Positions 42,301 to 48,987 of a stretch of 64,000 bases of DNA are shown piece after piece. Numbering within the stretch: the stretch's first letter is position 1; each line of letters starts with the position of its first letter. Source of the stretch: Monarcha castaneiventris obscurior. Lineage: Eukaryota > Chordata > Aves > Passeriformes > Monarchidae. The position numbers were made by a program, and so were the translations under genes. The DNA lies in assembly GCA_026261815.1 (NCBI GenBank), contig JAMPIT010000230.1:38958501-39022500 (forward strand), given 5' to 3'. A model generated the notes under the pieces. It made no database searches. It was not told the DNA's origin and saw only the letters and a list, made by a program, of their open reading frames with translations.

Positions 42301-42595
42301 GGGCTTACAAAAGCACATCTTGTGCAGAAGAAAGTGCTGGGCAGGAATTAACAATCCCAACATAAAAAATAATAACTGGATGATGCCTAGTTGAGGGTTT
42401 AGCATTTAAGCTCTTTAAAAACAGTCTAAAGCTCAGGCATTGAAATGCACATCATTAAACCGTGGTCAAGACTAAATCATTAACTAATACCTGTTATTCT
42501 GTTTTTCTTTTTAGACCTCCAAAAGGAAGCGTGGCTACATTAAGAATAAACTAATTTTAAAGAAAGGCAAGAGACCCAACAGGAAGACAGTTTAA
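15230..42595 (+). CDS. STT3B: STT3B, oligosaccharyltransferase catalytic subunit (exons 2-16; exon 1 outside window)
   Basis: STT3B is the membrane-embedded catalytic subunit of the OST-B complex in the endoplasmic reticulum. It transfers the lipid-linked oligosaccharide to Asn of N-X-S/T sequons, mainly post-translationally on sites skipped by STT3A. Fifteen exons join in phase to give 721 codons and end in TAA at 42593-42595. With about 105 residues from the missing exon 1 the protein would be 826 aa, the human length as recalled. Catalytic signatures visible are: the D-N-E motif (exon 3, human-equivalent D221 and E223), the SVSE loop motif (exon 9, about 402-405), WWDYG (exon 12, about 604-608) and the DK motif D-x-x-K-x-x-x-M (exon 13, about 671-678). 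Four lumenal sequons fall at 616, 623, 627 and 641, the known human glycosylation positions. No frameshift or premature stop is seen. The paralogue STT3A is unlikely: exon text and the acidic insert ([16 protein letters not shown]) match STT3B. Confidence 0.97.
17066..17353 (+). CDS. STT3B: STT3B exon 3
   Basis: This exon is 288 nt, 96 codons in phase 0, with acceptor TGTAG and donor TGG|GTAAGT. It encodes [11 protein letters not shown] through FTYYLW (human-equivalent 142-237), several hydrophobic membrane helices. It carries the second catalytic motif, [10 protein letters not shown], whose Asp and Glu (221, 223) coordinate the metal ion and dolichol pyrophosphate in STT3 family structures. 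It is the largest visible coding exon. The next intron (17354-19095) shows no recognised feature. Confidence 0.97.
19096..19161 (+). CDS. STT3B: STT3B exon 4
   Basis: This is a 66-nt exon of 22 codons in phase 0, with acceptor TTTTTCCAG and donor ATG|GTAAGG. It encodes [20 protein letters not shown] plus Y and M (human-equivalent 238-259), part of a transmembrane helix with a Cys triplet. The 3.6 kb intron after it (19162-22766) carries a pair of interlocking small inverted repeats (20595-20624) and a CR1 end fragment near 22348. Confidence 0.95.
20595..20624. repeat. two interlocking small inverted repeats
   Basis: AATGTCAT-C-ATGACATT (20595-20611) overlaps CATTCAA-TGC-TTGAATG (20608-20624). 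The two hairpins share four bases and are mutually exclusive. Confidence 0.8.
22348..22450 (-). mobile_element. CR1 3'-end fragment
   Basis: The + strand reads ATCATAGAATATCCTGAGAT followed by a GGAAGGGACCCAT-type block, the reverse complement of a CR1 3' terminus. The distal end is diverged. It lies in the STT3B intron between exons 4 and 5. Confidence 0.7.
22767..22866 (+). CDS. STT3B: STT3B exon 5
   Basis: This exon is 100 nt, 33 codons plus one base, with acceptor TTGTAG and donor ATTG|GTAAGT. It encodes [20 protein letters not shown] and on to RRVYI (human-equivalent 260-292), a membrane helix with the conserved SAWGGY start. The following 4.5 kb intron (22867-27382) contains a 57-bp tandem duplication at 25787-25895 and otherwise nothing recognised. 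Confidence 0.95.
25787..25895. repeat. 57-bp direct tandem duplication
   Basis: Two adjacent copies begin CTTCTTGTTTTTGCAAAGAC, at 25787 and 25844. They share TGTAGAATATAAAGG and differ by a short deletion (GTGCAAACTGTAG versus GTGCGCTGTAG) and a few substitutions. It lies in the STT3B intron between exons 5 and 6. Confidence 0.95.
27383..27481 (+). CDS. STT3B: STT3B exon 6
   Basis: This exon is 99 nt, with acceptor TTTCCTAG and donor CAG|GTAAGA. Its first two bases complete Ala293; it then encodes [20 protein letters not shown] through HMAAA (human-equivalent 293-325). The [10 protein letters not shown] segment is a conserved lumenal loop of STT3 proteins. The next intron (27482-28986) holds no recognised feature. 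Confidence 0.95.
28987..29133 (+). CDS. STT3B: STT3B exon 7
   Basis: This exon is 147 nt, with acceptor TTTCCATAG and donor ACAG|GTAAAT. It encodes (G)[20 protein letters not shown] through VIYLTYT (human-equivalent 326-374), two membrane segments joined by a charged cytosolic loop. An open frame runs upstream through the intron from 28920, but the splice site and homology start the exon at 28987. The next intron (29134-31096) contains an old degenerate CR1 (about 29520-30215). Confidence 0.95.
29520..30215 (-). mobile_element. old degenerate CR1 fragment
   Basis: Read on the - strand, the stretch near 29960-29985 gives a SYRPVT-like remnant, followed by [12 protein letters not shown] and then a diverged segment ending near KLAVPTSS. 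This corresponds to the CR1 reverse-transcriptase region (NYRPVSL...EQILL). Stops and shifts are frequent. The borders are approximate and the CR1 3' end is not evident. Confidence 0.6.
31097..31145 (+). CDS. STT3B: STT3B exon 8
   Basis: This is the smallest exon, 49 nt, with acceptor CTTTTTCAG and donor CTGG|GTAAGT. It encodes (G)[15 protein letters not shown] and two bases of the next Gly (human-equivalent 375-390). It belongs to the external loop EL5 that closes over the acceptor peptide. The following intron (31146-32743) holds a (TA)n tract at about 31928-31977 and a small inverted repeat near 31473-31490. Confidence 0.95.
31928..31977. repeat. (TA)n / (CATA)n microsatellite
   Basis: Imperfect TA dinucleotide repeat with CATA and TGTG interruptions in the STT3B intron between exons 8 and 9. 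Confidence 0.9.
32744..32898 (+). CDS. STT3B: STT3B exon 9 (SVSE motif)
   Basis: This exon is 155 nt, with donor TTTG|GTAAGA. The acceptor is unusual: eight T are followed by six A before the G, so purines sit directly at the AG. It encodes (G)[20 protein letters not shown] through NINDERVF (human-equivalent 391-442). SVSE is the EL5 motif whose Glu aligns the acceptor Asn. The next intron is 32899-34537, with no recognised repeat. Confidence 0.94.
34538..34749 (+). CDS. STT3B: STT3B exon 10
   Basis: This exon is 212 nt, with acceptor TTCCTTGCAG and donor AAG|GTGAGG. It encodes (V)[20 protein letters not shown] through GNLYDK (human-equivalent 443-513), containing two membrane helices and then the cytosolic acidic stretch [16 protein letters not shown], which STT3A lacks in this form. 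The intron after it is only 90 nt (34750-34839), far shorter than its neighbours, so retention would be the first alternative event to look for. Confidence 0.95.
34840..35027 (+). CDS. STT3B: STT3B exon 11
   Basis: This exon is 188 nt, with acceptor TTTGTTTAG and donor GATGG|GTAAGT. It encodes [20 protein letters not shown] through ASYNHDG (human-equivalent 514-576). It has a charged cytosolic linker, the last transmembrane helix ([11 protein letters not shown]) and the start of the lumenal C-terminal domain. The following intron (35028-35556) has a 12-bp AT palindrome at 35124-35150. Confidence 0.95.
35124..35150. repeat. 12-bp AT palindrome with 3-nt loop
   Basis: ATTATATAAATT-GTG-AATTTATATAAT is a perfect inverted repeat about 100 nt after STT3B exon 11. 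Confidence 0.9.
35557..35728 (+). CDS. STT3B: STT3B exon 12 (WWDYG motif)
   Basis: This exon is 172 nt, with acceptor GTTTTCCAG and donor TTG|GTAAGG. It encodes [20 protein letters not shown] through SHIAL (human-equivalent 577-633). It carries the hallmark WWDYG motif (604-608), which recognises the +2 Ser/Thr of the sequon. Three sequons follow it: NRT (616), NNT (623) and NNS (627). The next intron (35729-38064) ends with a CR1 fragment (37881-37975) about 90 nt before the next exon. Confidence 0.96.
37881..37975 (-). mobile_element. CR1 3'-end fragment
   Basis: The + strand reads GAATCACAGAACCACAGGCTG, then GGTCCAACCTCCCTGCTCAA and GCAGGGCTATCCTAGAGCAC, the reverse complement of a CR1 3' end of the CACAGAATCA subtype. 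It ends about 90 nt before STT3B exon 13. Confidence 0.75.
38065..38238 (+). CDS. STT3B: STT3B exon 13 (DK motif)
   Basis: This exon is 174 nt, 58 codons in phase 0, with acceptor ATGACACAG and donor CGG|GTAAGT. It encodes [20 protein letters not shown] through HPKDIR (human-equivalent 634-691). It contains the fourth sequon NES (641) and the DK motif in [12 protein letters not shown] (Asp671, Lys674, Met678), which with WWDYG forms the +2 Ser/Thr pocket. The next intron (38239-39211) has a short (TG)n tract near 38506-38518. Confidence 0.96.
38506..38525 (+). repeat. short (TG)n/(TC)n tract
   Basis: About six TG units followed by TCTCTCTG in the intron after STT3B exon 13. Confidence 0.75.
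39212..39325 (+). CDS. STT3B: STT3B exon 14
   Basis: This exon is 114 nt, 38 codons in phase 0, with acceptor CTTTTTAAAG and donor CAG|GTTAGT. It encodes [20 protein letters not shown] through RFGEMQ (human-equivalent 692-729) in the lumenal C-terminal domain. Nothing is recognised in the following intron (39326-40315). Confidence 0.95.
40316..40528 (+). CDS. STT3B: STT3B exon 15
   Basis: This exon is 213 nt, 71 codons in phase 0, with acceptor TTTTTATAG and donor AAG|GTGGGT. It encodes [20 protein letters not shown] through QKYLSKK (human-equivalent 730-800), the end of the globular lumenal domain. The following 2 kb intron (40529-42514) has a C11 tract at 41963-41973 and nothing else recognised. 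Confidence 0.95.
41963..41973 (+). repeat. C11 homopolymer
   Basis: Eleven C in the last STT3B intron. Confidence 0.85.
42515..42595 (+). CDS. STT3B: STT3B exon 16 (terminal, with stop)
   Basis: This is 26 codons plus TAA, with acceptor CTTTTTAG. It encodes [20 protein letters not shown] followed by PNRKTV (human-equivalent 801-826), a strongly basic lumenal tail. The first half is close to human; the last ten residues differ more, although the length appears preserved. Confidence 0.94.
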   Translation, partial: TSKRKRGYIKNKLILKKGKRPNRKTV

Positions 42596-44165
42596 ACACA
42601 CTGTTCTGATTGCTAATACGAAGCAGTTGTCCTTGAGATAACCAGTCTTTGCCTTTAGCTCAAATCATGTTTCACAGCAACATGAGGGTACAGAACCATC
42701 ATTGGTCCAGATTATTGTACAAAATTTTCAGGCAATGTCTGATTAAAAATATTGGCTTATTGAGAACAGCTGTTTTAGATTTGTAATGTGAAGCAAGACA
42801 GAGCTGCTATCCAAGTCTAGCAGCATTTTTTTTATTGGTACATATTATCCTTCAAATCTGTTGAGAATTTGGACTGACTTTACCAAAGAACCCTGTAATT
42901 TGGTCCTTGGCACATGCATACTTGTCAATCTGTTTTGGAGAACACTGTTCAGCTGGATAGCAGCAGTATGAAAACTGGAATGGTGACATCTGAAAATGAC
43001 TCTTTTTCAACAAGAAAGAGGTGGCAGAGCTCTCTCAAATTCAACTTTCAAAACAAGTTACTCCCATGATTATTTTTCAATGGTTTCTTTCAATGTCCTT
43101 TTACTCCTGCTGCAGGCTGGTTTTGAGCTGGAGTGTAAGAAGCAAAGCTGCAGTTTTCACAAGAGGTGACAGGACAGATTAATTGGACAAGCTGCTTTTG
43201 TTCAACACGGGATTGCAGTATTGCTGCCTTACACTGTCATTTCACAAGGTAGACAAGGCAAATCTTGCACACTGTAGATACAAGGGCTAAATTTGTAACC
43301 TCCTGAAAGATCTGAAACGACAGTAATGAATGCTATGACAACACACAACTGAGCACCATGGTGCTTCAGAACAGAAATTAAACTATTTTAGGTGAATGTT
43401 TACATTGGTAAAACAAGTATAGCCTGGTTACTGGGGAAAAGAAGGTTGACAGGTATACAAAACCCCTTTTCTGTGGCTATCAGAGGTAGAAGATTTGCAA
43501 ACCTCTTCACCCCTCACTGCCTTTCTGGCAAGGGTGGAAGTTTTTCTGGAAATCTGTTTCTCTGCATTTTTATTTAGAGTGCTTAAATCAATTGAGGAAA
43601 TTCCTGCTCTAGTGCTATTTGCTTTGTCTGTCTTTTATACTGGTTTTGGTTTGGTTTTTTTTTTAAGTGGTGAAAACTGTCAGATTAAATGCACTAAAAT
43701 ATAAATGGAGATTGAACATGTTCACTTTCCAGCTATAAGGAAACTTTATACAGACTTGAAATTTTTCTTTAATTACAATGAAAGGGTTTTTTTGCAGTTT
43801 GTTTTCCTGCCACAGGTTGTAACTTTTTATAGAAACAAAACTTGCATCAATAACTTGATGTAAATGCAGAATAGTATGTACCTTTCATGAAGAAAATGTA
43901 AATTTACAGTGTTCTGTGAGAATGTTACTGCTGACTTCTTTCCCAAGGTGTAGAATATTTTTTCATTTATGAACTCATTTTTGACTCCAGTGGTTTATAC
44001 AGACCAATACTACAACATACAATACAATGCAACATTTTCACAAAGGTAATTAAATCTGGATTTCTGGCCCCTGTCGTTTGGAGATTTCATTTTATTTTGT
44101 TGCTTTAAAGCTCAATGCAGACCAGTTGTCAACTGTAGGGGAAAATAAAGTTAATTCAAGTTTTG
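42596..44165 (+). other. STT3B: STT3B 3' UTR
   Basis: This non-coding sequence follows the STT3B stop, up to an expected cleavage site about 15-20 nt after AATAAA at 44144-44149. It contains variant ATTAAA hexamers at 42742, 43377 and 43684 that could give shorter messages. The end point is inferred, not observed. Confidence 0.7.
44144..44149 (+). terminator. STT3B: STT3B poly(A) signal AATAAA
   Basis: A canonical AATAAA is followed within 20-40 nt by a GT-rich stretch (TTTTGTGTTAAG, then GCTGTTGTGTCAG), the usual downstream element. It is the first canonical hexamer in this orientation with such context after the stop. Confidence 0.7.
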
Positions 44166-46244
44166 TGTTAAGGCTGTTGTGTCAGTTTTCTTGTAATTAA
44201 CTTGATAGCATTGCTTGTAGCCCTAGTCATAAATAAGACATAGAATTCTGTAATGCAAATCTCCTGACTTCACCAAGCTGCTGTAATGAAGCCACAGCAT
44301 CTTCTTAACATCCCTCCAGCTTAAACTAAGCCAACTCTAGGGCCTCTGCTGTGATGAAATGAAGGTGGCTGTCATATTTCCAGGGAAGAGCAGCCTTCCT
44401 TCCCAACCACACATGTTGCAGCAATTCCTTCCAGCATCTGGAGCTCCTCAAGCTGCTACAGCTGCTCACCCACCAGCAGAAGGGTTGATTGACTATGTGA
44501 TGCATGATTTCTAGTGTCTTGCTGCTTCCAAGCCAATCTGCATCCTGACCACTGCTAGGAAATAAGGGATCTAACATTTGGAAGAACACCTGAAAGGCAG
44601 CAGGACAGATACTGCCAGTCAATCTGTGGCTGGGCAGTACCTCAGCCTTGTTTTAAAAAAGGAAATACAAGACTGCCTTCCCCTCTGTAGGTACCCTTTA
44701 CAGTTGGACAGACTGTTTTCAGCCTTAGGTGAATAAGCCAACTGCAGGGATCCCAGCTATGCTGCGCCTAAAGTTGCCTACTACTTACCAGAGCTTTATT
44801 TGTTTTTTAAATCCAACGTGACTTCAAGGATTCTGCCACTGTTCTGCAGTTAAAATGAAATAAGAAGTTGGAGTCATTGAGGCATCTACTTAGAAAAAGC
44901 AACATTGCAAAGAAGAACTGGCACTGTCTCACCTTCCTTGGTTCCTCAGGAATCTGCACACCATGTATCTGTACACCTGGATCCTAAAATCACACAGCTG
45001 AACTGACTCCTACCTCTTCTTTGGGAGACCTGAACAGCGCTTCTACCAGCATCCTCCATCTTCATCAAGCACCTCCCAGACTAGCTTATTTCCTTAGTTC
45101 CAGCCATCCTTTTGTTGTTCTACTACACCAAATTTTGAAGCATCATAGCCACAAAACAGTAACAAAAAAAAACCCAAAACACCCAAAAACAAACAAAAAA
45201 CCAAAACCACAGTGAACAAACAAAAAAAAAACCTCATGAGCCAGGCTCAGGTCAGCAGTTGCTAAGGAACTAAAGCCTGCAAGTGTCTGGAAGTCGATAT
45301 TGCATAGGTTCTGTATCTTAATCATTACTGTTGGGAGCAGTGAGGCACACAGTGCTGTTGGTAATCCCAGAAGAAATATTTTGACTTGCAGAAGTAATTT
45401 TGTAACAGGGAGAAAAGTCATTAATTACATATCTTGATAGATTTACTCTTGAAAAAGCAGCTGAATGCTTTGACAAAGCCCTTGGTACATACCAGTCTCA
45501 ACATGAGTAAAAACTGAAAATAAATCATTCTTGGCTGTGACTAAAACTCCCTCACATCTTTAACCCAAGTGGATAAACTGCTCCAAGACGTGGCCTTGAA
45601 GCAATGCCATGGAAGGCAAGGAACAGGACTGGGTAGTGTTTCCTGCCCTATTTACAGGCAGTATTGTTTTCCATTTTGCATAAAAACAAAGTGTTCCAGC
45701 AAGATTGTTTCCAACACTGTGGATGAATGTTTAAAGAAAACCAGAAGGGCATTATCTAACACTTGAAAAATGCTGACCACGATCTGAGATTCCGCTAAGA
45801 ACATTTTTCTTCTCATGCAAGTGTCCAATGCTGCAATAATACAGAGTTGTGTTTTAAGAGGTATTGAATCAAGAATCTCTCTTAGTGATAAAGATTAAAT
45901 GAAATGGGATTTTCAGAAGCAAGGGGACACCGTTACCTATTTCCTTTTTACTTGCCAAAATGAGGCACATGTTCCCCAGCCTTTCCTAAAGTTGTGTTGC
46001 TGCCCAGCCCCATTTTCCCTGGGTAGAGCTGTCCAATTTAAACAAAAAACTTACCTCCAGAGCGTCTGGGAGAATAAGCAAGACAGAAAAGCCCCACAAC
46101 AAACCCGGGTTCAGCTGGCAATTCACTTCCATGGGAGCCATGCAGGCAGCTCAGAGGTGCCCGGGTGTCGTACACAGCTCCTGGACAGTCAGGGATTGAC
46201 ACCACTGAACTAAGGCTTCCATGGAAAGAGAGAGGGCATCCCAC
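44166..46244. other. intergenic gap between convergent STT3B and OSBPL10
   Basis: About 2 kb between the two predicted 3' ends. It shows no gene, and its open frames on either strand have no family resemblance. It contains an A-rich/CA-rich low-complexity stretch at about 45164-45235. The right border depends on where OSBPL10 transcripts end. Confidence 0.5.
45164..45235 (+). repeat. A-rich (AAACC)-like low-complexity tract
   Basis: A runs separated by CC, CAC or C in the intergenic gap between the two genes. Confidence 0.8.
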
Positions 46245-48942
46245 TACTAAATGAAACAAATCTTTTATTCATGAGCATTCTCATTTTAAATTCACAAATT
46301 ATGAAAGGAAGGCAAATCAGAAGAGACTGCCAGAGCATCTTTTAAATGATAAAGGTATAAATTTTCTTTCTGAACATTTCTAATTTAAGAAAGAAAAAGG
46401 TTGCATAGGCTTTCTACAGGTGTGCACAAAAAAAAAAATTGAAATACATGAAGTTTTTACATTACAATTCAGTGTACATCGGCTACTTGAAAAGGAAAGT
46501 ATTTACTTGCAATTCCAAGACAGCTATTGGAATGACCTACAGAATAAGGCTTATGAATATTTACTTTTCAGTCCTGTAAAACATACTGAACACATACTAT
46601 CAGAAAAGTAAAATGACACTTGTGAATCTTGTTCTGGAATCTCGCTGATGGGATCTTTTCTGAAAGGATTTTTTACATTTGTGTCTCCAAAGTTACTTCG
46701 GGAAGGAAGCAGTGGTAATGGCATCAGGGGATTCTTCATAGCATCAGAATGGAACTAAACATTGATCAGAGCACAAGTGGAATGTCCTCAGCATGCAGAA
46801 ACAACCAACCATGCAGACAGAGAAATCTTCAATAAATTACAAGCAGAAAATTACTCAAATTTCTCCTTAAAAGAACAGCTACAGCATCTCTGTAGCCTTG
46901 ACAGTCACACCATCCCAGCTGAAAGAGGTCTACTCCTTCAGGGGCCCAGGCCTGCATGCCTGACACACAGAGGTTTGCAATGGCTATTTAGTGAGGATGT
47001 CTTGTTCTTTGGTGTGTGAAAGAGTTCTGGGAGGACGTTCCATGTGTTTAAGTCAGCTTTTTCGATTGTTCTTTGTGATGATACTACAAACTGTAGGGAA
47101 TGCTTCTAGGTACTTATCAGACTAACCTCTAGAACAAGAGTGGGTCCATTATAAAGTGAATTCTTGCAGGTGATAAAGTACATGTGTTCCTGATGATACT
47201 TGGTAGCAGTTCAGTGATTACTACAACAGCATCATTTTGGTTTTGTTACAGAAAACTATAACATCAACTATTCCTAAAAAATAAGATTTTTTTTCCTCTT
47301 AAAAAAAGGTGTCAGTTACAAAACCAAGCTCATACAATCCACATTTTTTAAAAATAGGATTTAAATCATTCAGAACATGAATCTTCCTAATGTGCAAGAA
47401 AAAAAAAAAAAAGACAAGAAGATTAAATAGCATTTAGGAGGAAAAAGTAGCCACACCTTCATTAAACAGAGATCTGGAGTTCAAATCCAAAGGAACAACT
47501 AATGGAATGTTTCCTTGTGCACACACCACCTCTGCTCAGCCTTCCGAGCTGCTCAAGAGATTTTAACATCTACCAAAAAAACAAAATGCAGGATGCACAA
47601 GGACAGATGTGAGCAGCGCTCTGACCTAGATACCTTTGTGTAGTATCTATAAAGCATAAGTCAGTGATTTAACAAAGCAGACAAAAGGCACAAAATTACT
47701 CAGCTCTACAGACAGGCATCCATGCTACTGTGTGTTAGAAATACAGAGGTTTCTTTACGGGGCACTGTGGAAAAAAGCAGCACTGAGCACATTTCACATG
47801 TGCCTTTTGCTGCCACCTCTCTGAAAAACACCTTCACTTTTAACAAATAAAAACTAAAAAGCAACAAAGCCTTAACACACTTCTAGAATCCACTTTGTCA
47901 GTGTCACAGTGGGTGACAAAGATCAAGCTACAGGATTTTTAAATTTTTTTGTTTAATTTACTCTACAAAACAAATTGTATCCCATTTAATTTGTTTCATT
48001 CATAAAGTTATTGTCTTAGTGGAAAAATTTACTAAATCTTTACTTTTACATCAGAAAATCATACATCTGGGAAGGCTAGTTATACCATCTCTGCTCATCC
48101 AAATGTTTTATGGGAAGCAACCCCATTTAGTGGAACATGTAAGCCAGAAGTGTTGGCATGGCAGCAGCCAGAGAACATTACACAGCAAGATCAAAGTTAC
48201 CAGAGCAGCTGGCTCAGGGATGGTGACCAGAGATCAACTGAACAGCCGGAGCATGAACAGACAAAGCAGCAAGGACACAATGGGTTAGTGTGAAGAACAA
48301 CGTTCTGGAGAAGGTATTGCTACTTCTTATAGGGTGGCAGGAAATTGACACTCGTCAGTGTCAGGAAACATGCCCTGAACTCAGCAACCCGGAGCGAGCA
48401 CAGCCAGTGGATCATTCTTATGTCAGAGTGAGTGACTCGGTGACTGTTCAGACAGAACAACTGCCATTAAGAGACGCGTCACGTTTTAAGTGCAAAACAT
48501 TGTTGGCAAAAGTGAAAAATAGAAAAACCTTAACCAGTACTAATAAAAAAGTATTTTCTTAAATACTAGCATAGGGCCTGATCCTGCAAGCACACAACTC
48601 AGGGAAGCCCGGCCGAGTCCAGCCGGAGCTCTGTGCCCTAATCTTTAAGGAAAAGGTCTTTGAGTCGCTATTGGTGTTGGTACTGTTTACATGTAGTGTA
48701 AATAACACACAGAACACATGCACACCATGTGTACTTAGGGACTTGTGCCTGTGTCTCTGTGGATCTGCACACACAAAATGGCTCCTGAATAAACTCGAGC
48801 TCGTGGTTATTTTGAGATGCATCATTCACAGTACATAGCTTCCCGTGGGGATCTTCTGCGAACAGGACCTATCCAAGGACATCCTGAAGTTACATACTGT
48901 ATCATTTTAATGCCTTTCAGGTAAAGTTACTGCTCTCTCCTG
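46245..48942 (-). other. OSBPL10: OSBPL10 3' UTR (inferred extent)
   Basis: This is the sequence downstream, on the - strand, of the OSBPL10 stop. The only canonical AATAAA noticed on this strand is at 46264-46269, which would give a 2.7 kb 3' UTR. Variant ATTAAA hexamers at 47985-47990 and 47952-47957 could give a UTR of about 1 kb. Open frames on the + strand here (for example 48019-48562) are probably chance. Confidence 0.5.
46264..46269 (-). terminator. OSBPL10: candidate OSBPL10 poly(A) signal
   Basis: TTTATT on the + strand reads AATAAA on the - strand, 2.7 kb downstream of the OSBPL10 stop. The downstream sequence is only modestly T/GT-rich (TTTGTTTCATTTAGTAGTGGG), so support is moderate. 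Confidence 0.45.
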
Positions 48943-48987
48943 TCAATGGGTCTTCCAGAGAGGATTCACGTACAGCCAACCATCGCC
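48943..48987 (-). CDS. OSBPL10: OSBPL10 terminal exon with stop
   Basis: This exon is 45 nt, with acceptor AATTTTCTTGCAG. It encodes [14 protein letters not shown] and TGA at 48945-48943. The C-terminal W-x-x-NPLW signature closes the ORP10/11 ORD domain. Confidence 0.94.
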   Translation of the reverse strand, partial: GDGWLYVNPLWKTH

